The notes: generated by a model from the sequence alone, not told the origin. Numbered from the stretch's first letter, positions 8,831-17,086 are shown. The stretch is 33,482 bases of DNA from Muribaculaceae bacterium Isolate-002 (NCI) (GCA_004102805.1 SCEG01000035.1:1-33482), one strand, 5' to 3'. Translations and numbers: made by a program.

Positions 8831-8838
8831 TATCTTTG
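8831..8838 (+). promoter_or_regulatory. Candidate -7 box for the large secreted protein gene
   Basis: TATCTTTG matches TAnnTTTG and lies 51 nt before the start codon, in an AT-rich stretch. A T-rich run at 8805-8810 stands where the -33 box would be, but it has no clean TTTG. Confidence 0.6.
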
Positions 8839-8889
8839 TTGCAAATATACAATTTGTATACATAAAAAACCTATTATTACAAACCGATC

Positions 8890-11800
8890 ATGAGAAAATT
8901 TATCACAGTTTTTGCCCTGGCCGTGTGTTCGGTCTGGCCGTCAACATTGTCGGCTGACGGGCCGCACCGCTCGGCTTCGCTCGACAATCTGCGCATCAAA
9001 GGCGTAATGATGTATGACAACGACAAAAGCACTGAAAACACCGGACTATATTCCTATACGGTAAAAGCTCCGGTCAGTCGTCGGCAGCTCACTTCGATGC
9101 CCCGCCTCTATGCCAACGGCGGCAGCGTGGCCGTTGACAACCGCCTCTACACCTACAGCTACGAAATCGCTTACGGCTACGTGAGCTCAGCGCGTTACTA
9201 CGTCTACGACCTCGTCACCGGCGCACAGATAAGCTCTACATCGATGGGTTACGACCTTACTGTCGCCTACAGCCATGCGGCCGTATCAAGCGCCGTCGAC
9301 CCGGTCAGCGGCGACGTATATTCAAGCGGATATGAATATAATGCGGCCGACAAGACATTGTCGGTCAAGCTGAAGATATGGAATCTTGCCGAAAACACCA
9401 AGACCACAGTCGGCGACATGACTGCCCCGCTGATTGCGATGGCCTTTGACAATGAGGGACAGCTCTGGGGCATCACGGCGAGCTCGTCGACAACATCGAC
9501 CGACGGCGGATATCTCGTAAAGGTCGACAAGACTACCGGCACGCAGACACTTGTCGGCGACACCGGCGTACGCCCCTATTACGACCAATCTGCCGTAATC
9601 GACCCCGCCCATGGCACATTCTATTGGCTTGCCAACACACAGACAGAAGAAGCCAACCTCTATGAAGTAGACCTCGCTACGGGAAAAGCGACACTCATCG
9701 GAGCATTTCCCAACGGTGACGAAGTCGTGGCCGCCACCATTGACGCCGAGGAATATGATGACGCAGCGCCGTCGCCGGCCGCAAATCTCACAGCGACCGC
9801 CCGCCCCGATCATCTGCTCGACGTGCAGTTCGACATGCCTACGACAAGCTATGACGGCTCGGCTCTGACAGGCTCACTGACATGGAGCATCGAGGTCAAA
9901 GGCACTGAAATCATTGTCAGAAGCGGCACAGCAACGGCAGGCGCCCATGTGGCCGAGACCGTCGACGCAGGCGCTTCCGGAGCTGCTCAGCTGTCGGTAT
10001 GCATCAGCAAGGGCGAACTCTCCGGCCCGGCGGAGATCAAAGATGTATATGCCGGATATGACAAGATGCTCCCCGCAGCCAATGTCACACTGAAATATGA
10101 AAACGGAGTCAACACCCTCACATGGGAAGCACCCGCGACAGGTCATTTCAACGGACTGCTATCGGCCGACGGACTCCGCTACCGTATAAAACGCATGCCC
10201 GAAGATGTAGTTGTGGCCGAGGCACACCCGTCAACCGCCTACACCGAGACAGTGACCGACAACAACCTTCGCAGCACATATTATAAAGTGTCGGCAATCA
10301 ACGGCGATGTCATCGGCGACGAAGCATCGTCCAACTCCGTAGTGACAGGCTCTGCCGTTACCCCGCCCTACAGCCAGGATTTCAACGAGGCCGATGCCCT
10401 CGACCTCTACACCATCGTCGATGCCAACAAAGACAACAACACCTGGTATTATTCGGTCAAATCAGCCAAATACCGCCAGTCGACATCAACCGGCGCTGAC
10501 GACTATCTTTTCATGCCCGCATTCAATCTGAAGGGTGGCAACAGCTACGAACTCAGTTTTGACGGCTACAACACAAGCTCCAGCTACACCAACCTGATAG
10601 AAGTGGTGATAGCATCAAGTCCGGAAGCCGAAGCCGCCACAGTTGTCACCGAGAGCCCGATATCGTTTGCAAACGACAGCCGCACCGTGACCAACGAGAA
10701 AGTCATCGTAAAACCTGAAGCCGACGGCAAGTATTATATCGGCTTTCACATCGTAAGCGCCCAAAGACAAGGCACATTCACCATTGACAATGTAGTTCTC
10801 TCAGCCGGCAAATCGACCGCTGTGCCCGCTGCCGCCGACATATTTGATGTCACTCCCGGCGCTTCAGGCGCACTTAACGCACACATCGCGGTCACCGCTC
10901 CCTCACTGACTGCCGCCGGCGAGCAACTCGGTCAGGAAGAGCTGAGCTTCACTGTGCTCCGCGGAGAGACAGAAATCCACTCCGGCACTATCGCACCCGG
11001 CGCCAATACCGCAATCGACGATGAAAATATCGTCGAGTCAGGCATCTATACCTACACCGTATGGTTCGCCAACTGCGAAGGCACCGGCGAGACGGCCGAG
11101 ACGACCGTTTTCGTCGGCACAGACACTCCGTCCGCACCGTCAGATGTAATACTCACAGACTGCAACGATGGCCGCGGACTCGTCAGCTGGACAGCATCAG
11201 GCGAAGGCATCAACGGCGGCTATGTAGATGAAGCCAATGTGATATATACCGTCATCTCAGCCACCAGAAACGAAATCATCAAGACAGGCATCAAGGGCAC
11301 ATCAGCCGAAATACCGGTCACCCAGGAAGGCACCCAGACAATCTACTCCGTAAAGGTCGCCGCCGCCTACACCGACAACGCCACCGCCACCGCCACTGCA
11401 TCCAACGAAATACTTGCCGGCATGCCTTACGCAATGCCCTACGCCGAGTCATTTGCCGGCGCCGCAGCATCCACCTCACCGTGGATAAAGGAAACGGTAT
11501 CAGGCAAAAGCTACGACACTTCATGGGCCGCACGTGCCGAATACACCTACGACAATGACGGCGGAGCCGCCGACATGACAGCCTACAGCGCTGCGTCAAG
11601 CCGCTGGGCCGGACCCAAAATCGACATCTCCAACACAGTGAAACCTCAGGCAAGCGCCTACGTATATCTGCCCGGAGGCAACACCCGTCTCACTCTCCAA
11701 CTGCAGAAGGACAACGGCGAGTGGATCGACCTGGGCAGCGTTGACGATGCCGCCGACGAGTGGGTGCTGCTCACCGCTCCGCTGGCTGATTACAAGAGCC

Positions 11801-12105
11801 GCAACGTGCGCCTCGGTCTGCTTGGCGAATGCTTCGGAGGCATGCGCTTCATTTATGTCGACAACATCACCGTAAATGACCTGTCAAGCGGCATCGACAA
11901 CCTCACCGACAGCAACATTGACGCCGACATCCATGCCGCCGACGGAAAAATAATCATCACCGCCGCAACGGAAATCCCCTTGGCTGTCTACACCGCCGAC
12001 GGACGATGCGTGGCCTCACTCACCTCACGCCATGCCGAGATACCTGCATGCGCAGGCGTCTACATCGTCAGAGCCGGCACACGTACAGTCAAAATCATAC
12101 TCTGA
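8890..12105 (+). CDS. Secreted multidomain protein with Fn3-like and choice-of-anchor-J-like domains and a type IX-style sorting tail
   Basis: A 1071-residue exported protein. Residues 1-22 are a signal peptide (MRKFITVFALAVCSVWPSTL). Residues about 75-290 look like a beta-propeller or repeated beta-sheet region that reads out 'time course' style repeats (FDNEGQLWGI, YLVKVDKTTGTQTLVGD, LYEVDLATGKATLIG). Fibronectin type III-like segments follow (around 295-490 and 650-850). Two jelly-roll regions starting PPYSQDFNEADALD (about 495) and MPYAESFAG (about 853) resemble choice-of-anchor-J/MAM domains. The last 70 residues (IHAADGKIIITAA to VYIVRAGTRTVKIIL) match the type A sorting domain pattern of type IX secretion substrates. 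It is probably on the cell surface or released. No catalytic site was seen; adhesion or carbohydrate binding is possible but unproven. Own promoter and terminator. Confidence 0.85.
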   Translation: MRKFITVFALAVCSVWPSTLSADGPHRSASLDNLRIKGVMMYDNDKSTENTGLYSYTVKAPVSRRQLTSMPRLYANGGSVAVDNRLYTYSYEIAYGYVSSARYYVYDLVTGAQISSTSMGYDLTVAYSHAAVSSAVDPVSGDVYSSGYEYNAADKTLSVKLKIWNLAENTKTTVGDMTAPLIAMAFDNEGQLWGITASSSTTSTDGGYLVKVDKTTGTQTLVGDTGVRPYYDQSAVIDPAHGTFYWLANTQTEEANLYEVDLATGKATLIGAFPNGDEVVAATIDAEEYDDAAPSPAANLTATARPDHLLDVQFDMPTTSYDGSALTGSLTWSIEVKGTEIIVRSGTATAGAHVAETVDAGASGAAQLSVCISKGELSGPAEIKDVYAGYDKMLPAANVTLKYENGVNTLTWEAPATGHFNGLLSADGLRYRIKRMPEDVVVAEAHPSTAYTETVTDNNLRSTYYKVSAINGDVIGDEASSNSVVTGSAVTPPYSQDFNEADALDLYTIVDANKDNNTWYYSVKSAKYRQSTSTGADDYLFMPAFNLKGGNSYELSFDGYNTSSSYTNLIEVVIASSPEAEAATVVTESPISFANDSRTVTNEKVIVKPEADGKYYIGFHIVSAQRQGTFTIDNVVLSAGKSTAVPAAADIFDVTPGASGALNAHIAVTAPSLTAAGEQLGQEELSFTVLRGETEIHSGTIAPGANTAIDDENIVESGIYTYTVWFANCEGTGETAETTVFVGTDTPSAPSDVILTDCNDGRGLVSWTASGEGINGGYVDEANVIYTVISATRNEIIKTGIKGTSAEIPVTQEGTQTIYSVKVAAAYTDNATATATASNEILAGMPYAMPYAESFAGAAASTSPWIKETVSGKSYDTSWAARAEYTYDNDGGAADMTAYSAASSRWAGPKIDISNTVKPQASAYVYLPGGNTRLTLQLQKDNGEWIDLGSVDDAADEWVLLTAPLADYKSRNVRLGLLGECFGGMRFIYVDNITVNDLSSGIDNLTDSNIDADIHAADGKIIITAATEIPLAVYTADGRCVASLTSRHAEIPACAGVYIVRAGTRTVKIIL

Positions 12106-12122
12106 CAGATAACCACCACAGA

Positions 12123-12160
12123 AAAGAGGCGTGCCCGAGCGGCACGCTTCTTTCATTTTA
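12123..12160 (+). terminator. Intrinsic terminator after the large secreted protein
   Basis: Stem AAAGAGGCGTGCC / GGCACGCTTCTTT (13 bp with one G-T pair) with a short loop, 18 nt after the stop and followed by CATTTTA. Confidence 0.8.
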
Positions 12161-12200
12161 AGCCGGCGATAAATTTTTGCCTGCATTTTTCGCGCCATTA

Positions 12201-12232
12201 TTTGGAAAATAGAAAATAATAGTCTATATTCG
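12201..12232 (+). promoter_or_regulatory. Promoter of the xerC/hpf unit
   Basis: TTTG at 12201-12204 and TATATTCG at 12225-12232 fit the -33/-7 pair with a 20-nt spacer. The -7 box has one mismatch to TAnnTTTG. Confidence 0.55.
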
Positions 12233-12295
12233 TGTAATTTCAAAACTGCGATACCGCAACGCAGCGGCCAGTGGAAACCGGAATTGGACGAGACT

Positions 12296-13198
12296 ATGCT
12301 GATAGACCGTTATCTGACATATTTACGGTGTGAACTGAATTATTCGGTTCACACCGTTTCGGCTTATTCGCTCGACATAAACCGTTTCGCTGACTTCTGC
12401 ACCCACGGCTCAGCCGACAGCTTCGACCCCGTGGCCGCCACAAACAGCGACGTCAGAGCCTGGCTGGCATTCCGCTCACGCCAGGGCGACACACGCCGCA
12501 CCCTGCGCCGCAAGGTCCAGTCACTCCGCTCATTTTACCGATATCTCGCACTCATCGGAGCCACCGACCGCAATCCCGCCACCGACATTTCAATAGCCCG
12601 GCCTACAGCTTCGCTACCGACATTTATCCGCACGGAAGAAATCAACGCGCTGCTCGACAGCCCATACGACACCGCCGACATCATCGCATGCCGCAACCGG
12701 CTGATGATTATGCTGATATATTCCACCGGCATGCGACGCGCCGAACTGATAGGCCTGCTCGACCGAAATATCGACACCGGCCGCGGCGAACTAAAAGTGC
12801 TCGGAAAGCGTAATAAGGAAAGAGTCATCCCATTTGGCAATGAACTGAAAACTATGATCGAGCACTACCGCACACTACGGGAGGAAGCCGGCATCGCCGA
12901 CGCTCCATACTTTCTGACACGCCGTCACGGTGAGCCACTCTACCCCCGTCTGGTCAACAACATCGTGGGCAAAGAGCTTGACCCCAACGAGATACACGCG
13001 ACCAAACGGTCGCCGCACGTATTGCGCCACACCTTTGCCACCGACATGCTCAACAACGGAGCCGACCTCAACGCCGTGCAACAGCTGCTCGGCCACACTT
13101 CGCTATCGACAACTCAGATATACACACATATATCTTACCGTGAATTAAAACAAAATTATCAACTTGCGCATCCGCGCGCACAAAAAAAAGGAGGATAA
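12296..13198 (+). CDS. xerC: XerC/XerD-type tyrosine recombinase
   Basis: The enzyme acts at chromosome dimer-resolution (dif) sites by cutting and rejoining DNA through a tyrosine intermediate. The 300-residue length, SAM-like N-terminal core-binding domain (about 1-85) and complete catalytic set are typical. Counting from the ATG at 12296 the set is R147 (STGMRRAEL), K171 (VLGKRNKERVIPF), H241 and R244 (HVLRHTFA), H267 (LLGHTSLSTTQ) and Y276 (IYTH). A TTG four codons upstream is the other possible start. Whether it is XerC or XerD cannot be told alone. Its last codons contain the ribosome-binding site of hpf, so the two genes are coupled. It looks like the housekeeping recombinase and not a phage or transposon integrase. 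Confidence 0.92.
   Translation: MLIDRYLTYLRCELNYSVHTVSAYSLDINRFADFCTHGSADSFDPVAATNSDVRAWLAFRSRQGDTRRTLRRKVQSLRSFYRYLALIGATDRNPATDISIARPTASLPTFIRTEEINALLDSPYDTADIIACRNRLMIMLIYSTGMRRAELIGLLDRNIDTGRGELKVLGKRNKERVIPFGNELKTMIEHYRTLREEAGIADAPYFLTRRHGEPLYPRLVNNIVGKELDPNEIHATKRSPHVLRHTFATDMLNNGADLNAVQQLLGHTSLSTTQIYTHISYRELKQNYQLAHPRAQKKGG
13188..13193 (+). promoter_or_regulatory. Strong ribosome-binding site of hpf inside the end of xerC
   Basis: AAGGAGGATAAT just before the ATG at 13200 is a near-perfect Shine-Dalgarno sequence, uncommon in Bacteroidota. It lies within the final Lys-Gly-Gly codons of the recombinase gene and decides the hpf start in favour of 13200 over an in-frame ATG at 13164. 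The coordinates are good to within a few bases. Confidence 0.7.
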
Positions 13199-13199
13199 T

Positions 13200-13490
13200 A
13201 TGGAAGTTCGTATTCAAGCAATCCATTTCGACATCGCCGACCGGCTTACCGCTTTCATCAACAAGAAAGCCGAGCGTCTTGCCCGCCGCAACGAAGCAAT
13301 CACCACAATCGATGTCACCCTCAAGGTGGTGAAACCCGAATCGGCAATGAACAAGGAAGTTATCATAAAAATAACCGAGCCGCAGCAGCCCGAACTCGTA
13401 GCCAACAAGACAGCCGACACATTTGAAGAAGCCGTTGACAACGCAATGGAGGCTCTCGACCGACAACTCGAGAAACGCAAAGACAAATAA
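13200..13490 (+). CDS. hpf: Ribosome hibernation promoting factor, short form
   Basis: HPF binds the 30S decoding region in slow growth or starvation and helps form inactive 100S ribosomes or silence 70S particles. The 96-residue protein begins MEVRIQAIHFDIAD and contains the basic helix KKAERLARRNEAIT and the second helix EEAVDNAMEALDRQLEKRKDK, as in the RaiA/HPF family. It lacks the C-terminal dimerisation domain of long HPF. The start at 13200 is chosen for the strong ribosome-binding site; an upstream ATG would add 12 residues without homology. It begins one base after the recombinase stop. A terminator follows. Confidence 0.92.
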   Translation: MEVRIQAIHFDIADRLTAFINKKAERLARRNEAITTIDVTLKVVKPESAMNKEVIIKITEPQQPELVANKTADTFEEAVDNAMEALDRQLEKRKDK

Positions 13491-13548
13491 CATACAAACA
13501 ACAGGCAGTCATCGCTGTAACGCCTGACACACGCCACAAAAACAGCAC

Positions 13549-13590
13549 AATACCCGGCCGCATCACCGCCGCCGGGTATTTTCATTTTCC
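13549..13590 (+). terminator. Intrinsic terminator after hpf
   Basis: Perfect 10-bp stem AATACCCGGC / GCCGGGTATT with a 12-nt loop, followed by TTCATTTT. It ends the xerC-hpf unit 58 nt after the hpf stop and stands exactly where homology to the truncated downstream gene begins. Confidence 0.85.
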
Positions 13591-14041
13591 GGCCACCGAC
13601 GACGATGCCGACAACAGTTTCAAAAACGAGTGGGAAAAATTCCGCGATGACCTGTCAGTGCTCTATCAGATGGACGACAAGGGCAGCAGCGGCTCACGCA
13701 CACAGGCTCTTTCAACAACAATGAATATCGGCGCAGAATACACTCTCCCCGTATACCGCGGCCTCAAATTCGGATTGCTCAACACCACACGCTTTGCCGG
13801 AAAATTCACCTGGACCGACTTCCGCCTGTCGGCCAACGTAGCGCCTTGCAAAGCATTCTCGGCAGGCATCAATGCCGTGGCCGCCACTTACGGCATAGGA
13901 TTCGGATGGCTGCTCAGCGTCCACACCACAGGCTTCAACATGTTCCTCGGAATGAACCGCACACTCGGCCACACAGCAAAACAGGGAGTGCCCCTCAACA
14001 GCAACGCCGCAGTCAACTTCGGCATAAACTTCCCCTTCTAA
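13590..14041 (+). pseudogene. 3' remnant of a DUF5723-type secreted/outer-membrane protein gene
   Basis: About 150 codons of open frame without a plausible start. The only start-like codon is a GTG at 13658, with no ribosome-binding site, and sequence before it (KNEWEKFRDDLSVLY) already reads as part of the protein. The remainder (ALSTTMNIGAEYTLPVY, GLLNTTRF, FRLSANVAPCKAFSAGINAVAATY, SNAAVNFGINFPF) resembles the membrane beta-barrel C-terminus of Bacteroidota DUF5723 proteins, which are normally several hundred residues longer. The terminal aromatic F is as in an outer-membrane barrel. The frame joins directly to the hpf terminator, so the 5' part has been lost by recombination or deletion. 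Family assignment is from memory of the pattern. Confidence 0.6.
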
Positions 14042-14077
14042 CACCATCCCCAGCCTACACCGCATCAACAAGCAACA

Positions 14078-14135
14078 GCAATAAATAGTGTACCTGAAAG
14101 TTTTTCACACAACTTTCAGGTACACTATTTATTGC
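14078..14135. terminator. Perfect 25-bp palindrome, possible bidirectional terminator or recombination scar
   Basis: The arms (14078-14102 and 14111-14135; GCAATAAATAGTGTACCTGA start the left arm) are exact reverse complements around the 8-nt loop TTTCACAC. It lies between two gene remnants. The AT-rich base of the stem could act as a terminator in either direction, but the length and perfection are greater than terminators need. Confidence 0.6.
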
Positions 14136-14138
14136 AAC

Positions 14139-14640
14139 CCGATTTCCACGCAGATATGCATTATGTATTCACAGGTCTGATATAACCGCACTACTGCAAC
14201 ATTTATGTAGACAAGGACTGCTTTTGTCTGATGGATATGGTCGAGGCACTAAATATATCCTTGCGAGCAGATCGGCAAAACACAAAGTCACAACCAACGA
14301 TGCCAATGTTGACAGCTCTAATAATAATGTTGATAGCTTGGATACTAATGTTGATAGCTTAGATGCTAATGTTGACAGCTTAACGAATGATTACAGACCA
14401 AGCCATAACGCACAAATACTTTTAAAAAAGAAGCGGCTTAGTCAGGCAGACATGGAAAGCCTGATTAATGAAATTGCCAAGGAATGGCGTACTATACAAG
14501 AATTTACAACAATACTCGGAAAAGATAAGTCATACCTTAGAAACCATGTTTTACCGCCTCTGATTTCCAAAGGGACTCTGGAAAGAGAGTATCCTTCCAT
14601 CCCCAATCATCCTAATCAGAGATATAGAGTAAAACAATAG
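14139..14640 (+). pseudogene. 3' remnant of an AlbA_2-domain (RecG-like) ATP-binding transcriptional regulator gene
   Basis: The open frame has no credible start: a TTG at 14224 is internal to recognisable sequence, since DITALLQHLCRQGLLLSDGYGRGTKYIL reads through it. That stretch and the end (EFTTILGKDKSYLRNHVLP, GTLEREYPSIPNHPNQRY) resemble the winged-helix C-terminal parts of AlbA_2/Schlafen-type DNA-binding ATPase-like regulators, normally 450-600 residues. Between them lies a repeated linker (NVDSLDT-like, four copies). The AlbA_2 ATP-binding N-terminus is missing; homology starts just after the 25-bp palindrome. If translated at all it would give a product of about 138 residues. Composition is more AT-rich than the flanking genes. 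The family is recognised by pattern, not by search. Confidence 0.6.
14299..14382 (+). repeat. Four tandem 21-bp coding repeats (NVDSLDA)
   Basis: AATGTTGA recurs at 14305, 14326, 14347 and 14368, exactly 21 bp apart, within units of the form GATGCTAATGTTGATAGCTT. They encode four N-V-D-S repeats in the linker of the AlbA_2-type remnant. Confidence 0.85.
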
Positions 14641-14681
14641 TAATTCACCATTTTTTCAATATCAATACGGAACATAATCAG

Positions 14682-14741
14682 AGATATATAGCGGGTCAGA
14701 CAATTGCTTTTCTGCTTGTCTGACCCGCGCTATATATATCT
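14682..14741. terminator. Bidirectional terminator between converging units
   Basis: Arms AGATATATAGCGGGTCAGACAA (14682-14703) and TTGTCTGACCC-GC-GCTATATATATCT (14716-14741) pair over about 22 bp with a small bulge. It separates the forward remnant from the end of the reverse-strand sigma-factor operon, and AT-rich sequence follows on both sides. Confidence 0.75.
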
Positions 14742-14779
14742 ATTATATTTTATGTCTTTATGGAGCCGGAGGGGGGATA

Positions 14780-15694
14780 TCAGAAACCGATAGTAATACC
14801 TGTCGATATCGTCCGGAATTTGGGCGATAAGGTGTCGGCCTTAAACAGGTCGTAGGGTGAATATTTGAAATAGAGGCCGATTCCGGGTGCAAGCTGCACT
14901 CCTAACTGGAGGTCGATGCTGAATTTGCGATGGCCGATCCGGTCGTAGTTTTCCTTGACACGCGTGCCGTCGGCAAGTTCATATTTGGTGAGCATCGACG
15001 CATGCGAGTTCCAGTTGAACAATGCCGAGACCCTGAAGCCCAGACGCGAGTTGCCGATTGCCTTTATCGGCGAATAATATGTGTATGCCACCGGGAATGT
15101 AAGCGAAAACACCTTAATGCGCGAGAACTTGCCGTCGGCGCCCTCAGGATAACCGGTGACAATGGCATTGCCGTTGTCCATGTCAAAACGGTTTTCACCG
15201 GTCATGCGGTAGTTGCGCCAGTTGACGCCCATACCCACCTGCACCATATTGCGTTTCGATGCACCGAACTTATGGGCATAGAATATGATATTGTCGATAC
15301 CGATTTCAAACGACTTGCCCATCTGGGTGTTCATCTCCGCGGGAGCCCCTACAGCACCGGTAAAGCCGAAATGCACTCCGTTTATCATGCCGACCATGTC
15401 GTCGCACTGATTGACCGACAGACTGAACGGCATTGAGAAATTCTGATGTGACTTTATCACCGTGTTGCCTTCGTAAGGGAGTATGCATGTGGAGTGATAA
15501 GTGCTGTCATTGTCAATCCCTTTGACTTCTACGCTCACGCCTGTGTGATTTTCTGTAACAATGACTTTGGATGCATTATTCACGCAGAGCACAGTGTCGA
15601 CGGGCTGCGTCAGTGTTTCGGGATTGTCTGCGGCTGCCGATGATGACATTGCCGTGATCATTGCGAGAGAGACTGCAAGTATATATCTTTTCAT
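14780..15694 (-). CDS. Predicted outer-membrane beta-barrel protein of an ECF sigma operon (paralogue 1)
   Basis: A 304-residue exported protein of no named family that I can place. Residues 1-22 are a signal peptide (MKRYILAVSLAMITAMSSSA). A short N-terminal module (about 30-75) reads DTVLCVNNASKVIVTENHTGVSVEVKG in pieces; the rest (about 90-304) has alternating hydrophobic/polar strands and ends STGITIGF, with a terminal Phe as in outer-membrane barrels. The next gene upstream, 20 bp away, is a paralogue with the same plan. It is the last gene of an operon that opens with an ECF sigma factor and a putative anti-sigma factor, so it may be a target or sensor of that system. No enzymatic motif. 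Confidence 0.75.
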   Translation of the reverse strand: MKRYILAVSLAMITAMSSSAAADNPETLTQPVDTVLCVNNASKVIVTENHTGVSVEVKGIDNDSTYHSTCILPYEGNTVIKSHQNFSMPFSLSVNQCDDMVGMINGVHFGFTGAVGAPAEMNTQMGKSFEIGIDNIIFYAHKFGASKRNMVQVGMGVNWRNYRMTGENRFDMDNGNAIVTGYPEGADGKFSRIKVFSLTFPVAYTYYSPIKAIGNSRLGFRVSALFNWNSHASMLTKYELADGTRVKENYDRIGHRKFSIDLQLGVQLAPGIGLYFKYSPYDLFKADTLSPKFRTISTGITIGF

Positions 15695-15714
15695 AATATG
15701 CTGGACTGTTAAGA

Positions 15715-16590
15715 TTAGAAACCAAAGTTTACACCAAACGACACTACATCAAACCGCGGACCGTTGCCCTTGCTGAAGAGCGACACCGGAGAATAGCGTA
15801 CATAAAGCGCGAAATCATCCCATCCGATGGCGCCGAAGATGTCATAAGTCAGTATGCGCTGCTGCAGCTCCTTTATCGACTGCTCGTACGAACGGTTGTC
15901 GATAGTGTATTTATTGGAAGCCGTGGTGTAGGTATTGAACTTCATCACCACGCCCGCCGAGAAACTGAAGTCTTTATATATATTCTGCGTGACGGTGAAG
16001 GGCATTTCGAAACCGAAGTTGAACAAACGCACGTGCGTATCCTTCGCTCCCTCGGGCAGATCGACCATGACAAGCGACTTGCCGTCGCGGCCGAACATAC
16101 GGCCGCCGTGGAGCACGAACTTCTGGGCGAATACACCTGCGCCGAACGAGAATGTCGGACCCTTGGCCCACGGAGTATAGTTCAGACCTACGATCTTGCC
16201 CATTGCCACATCAATCGACTGGTCAAGACCGCGCGGACCGTCGACCGGCATGCAGATACCGATCTGGGTGTGCGCCCCCCATGTGACTTCACTCTTTTTG
16301 CGCTGATAGTCGCGCAGGAACGGCAGGGAAAGACCCCACTCCTCATTGTTTTTAGCGGCTATGGCAGCTGAATCGACTCTTTCTGATGTATACGAATAAT
16401 AAAACTTGCTGTCATCGCCCTGTCCGGTGACAGTTATATTGTTTGACAACATCGAGCGGGTCACCACTACTGAATGCGCGTTATTGACAACTGCGAGAGT
16501 GTCGGAAGGCATGTCGTTGCCGTCGCGCGCGGCCAGCGATGCCGACGAGGCGGCAATCACGGTCATTATTGCGAATATCCTGGCTTTCAT
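15715..16590 (-). CDS. Predicted outer-membrane beta-barrel protein of an ECF sigma operon (paralogue 2)
   Basis: A 291-residue exported protein with signal peptide (MKARIFAIMTVIAASSASLA). The N-terminal module DTLAVVNNAHSVVVTRS...NITVTGQGDDSKFYYSY matches the same module in the following gene (DTVLCVNNASKVIVTEN...VEVKGIDNDSTYHS). The remainder has beta-strand character and ends VVSFGVNFGF, again a barrel-like end. It lies 48 bp after a small secreted protein and 20 bp before its paralogue. Similar proteins with an N-terminal 'V.V.....V.V.G.....' module are found with ECF sigma genes in other Bacteroidales, as I recall; the function is not known to me. Confidence 0.75.
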   Translation of the reverse strand: MKARIFAIMTVIAASSASLAARDGNDMPSDTLAVVNNAHSVVVTRSMLSNNITVTGQGDDSKFYYSYTSERVDSAAIAAKNNEEWGLSLPFLRDYQRKKSEVTWGAHTQIGICMPVDGPRGLDQSIDVAMGKIVGLNYTPWAKGPTFSFGAGVFAQKFVLHGGRMFGRDGKSLVMVDLPEGAKDTHVRLFNFGFEMPFTVTQNIYKDFSFSAGVVMKFNTYTTASNKYTIDNRSYEQSIKELQQRILTYDIFGAIGWDDFALYVRYSPVSLFSKGNGPRFDVVSFGVNFGF

Positions 16591-16638
16591 AAATATTTGT
16601 AACGATTTGATAAGTTGTTGATTGACTCTGCGACGGCT

Positions 16639-17082
16639 TTACTTCAGCATCTCCTTTATCTTGTCGCGCGAGGCGAGCCCTTCGAGATATATGAGTATGA
16701 TTTTGTTGCCGCCGTTGCGGTTCTGGTTTAAATAGAAGAGATAGCGCTGCTGTCCGCCGCGCGGTTTCAGCTGATAGAAGCCGTAATACAGACCGCCGTC
16801 GCGATATGACACTTCGCGGTCAATGGCCTTTGTTGCATCTCGGGTCACAAGCGGCTCGATGTCGGCAGCTGCTTCCGGCATGTCGGTAAGCGTGAGCGAA
16901 CGGTAAAGTGTAAGCATGTACCTTTCGAGCTTGCTTCCCGAAATCTGAGTCTCGCTCGCCCGCGGCTCATCATGATATCGCCCGTCGAAGAGCGCTTTGG
17001 TAGCGAGATGCTCCTGGGCGAGCGCCGCCGACGCGCCTATCGCCCAAAGCATCAGTAAGGTTATTATTCGTTTCATTGTCAT
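16639..17082 (-). CDS. Small secreted protein of the sigma operon (DUF6108-like)
   Basis: A 147-residue protein with a cleavable signal peptide (MKRIITLLMLWAIGASAALA, ending before QEH). The mature part starts LATKALFDGRYHDEPRASET, contains a stretch LERYMLTLYRSLTL, and ends with a basic helix LEGLASRDKIKEMLK. The pattern resembles a Bacteroidales family I remember as DUF6108; that name needs checking. It begins 4 bp after the stop of the putative anti-sigma gene and so is certainly in the same transcript. The role is unknown; a periplasmic partner of the anti-sigma factor is one possibility. Confidence 0.75.
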   Translation of the reverse strand: MTMKRIITLLMLWAIGASAALAQEHLATKALFDGRYHDEPRASETQISGSKLERYMLTLYRSLTLTDMPEAAADIEPLVTRDATKAIDREVSYRDGGLYYGFYQLKPRGGQQRYLFYLNQNRNGGNKIILIYLEGLASRDKIKEMLK

Positions 17083-17086
17083 TGTT

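Larger units (their letters stand above)
8585..8889. other. Intergenic region between rpsU and the large secreted protein
   Basis: About 305 bp. It contains the rpsU terminator and, near its right end, a -7 box for the next gene. An 80-codon reading frame on the minus strand across it has no family features, and its 3' end runs into the end of rpsU. Nothing else was recognised. Confidence 0.6.

Noticed and set aside
12296..13198. Phage or integrative-element integrase
   Set aside because: Length, catalytic set and coupling to hpf fit the housekeeping Xer recombinase; no attachment repeats or phage genes are near.
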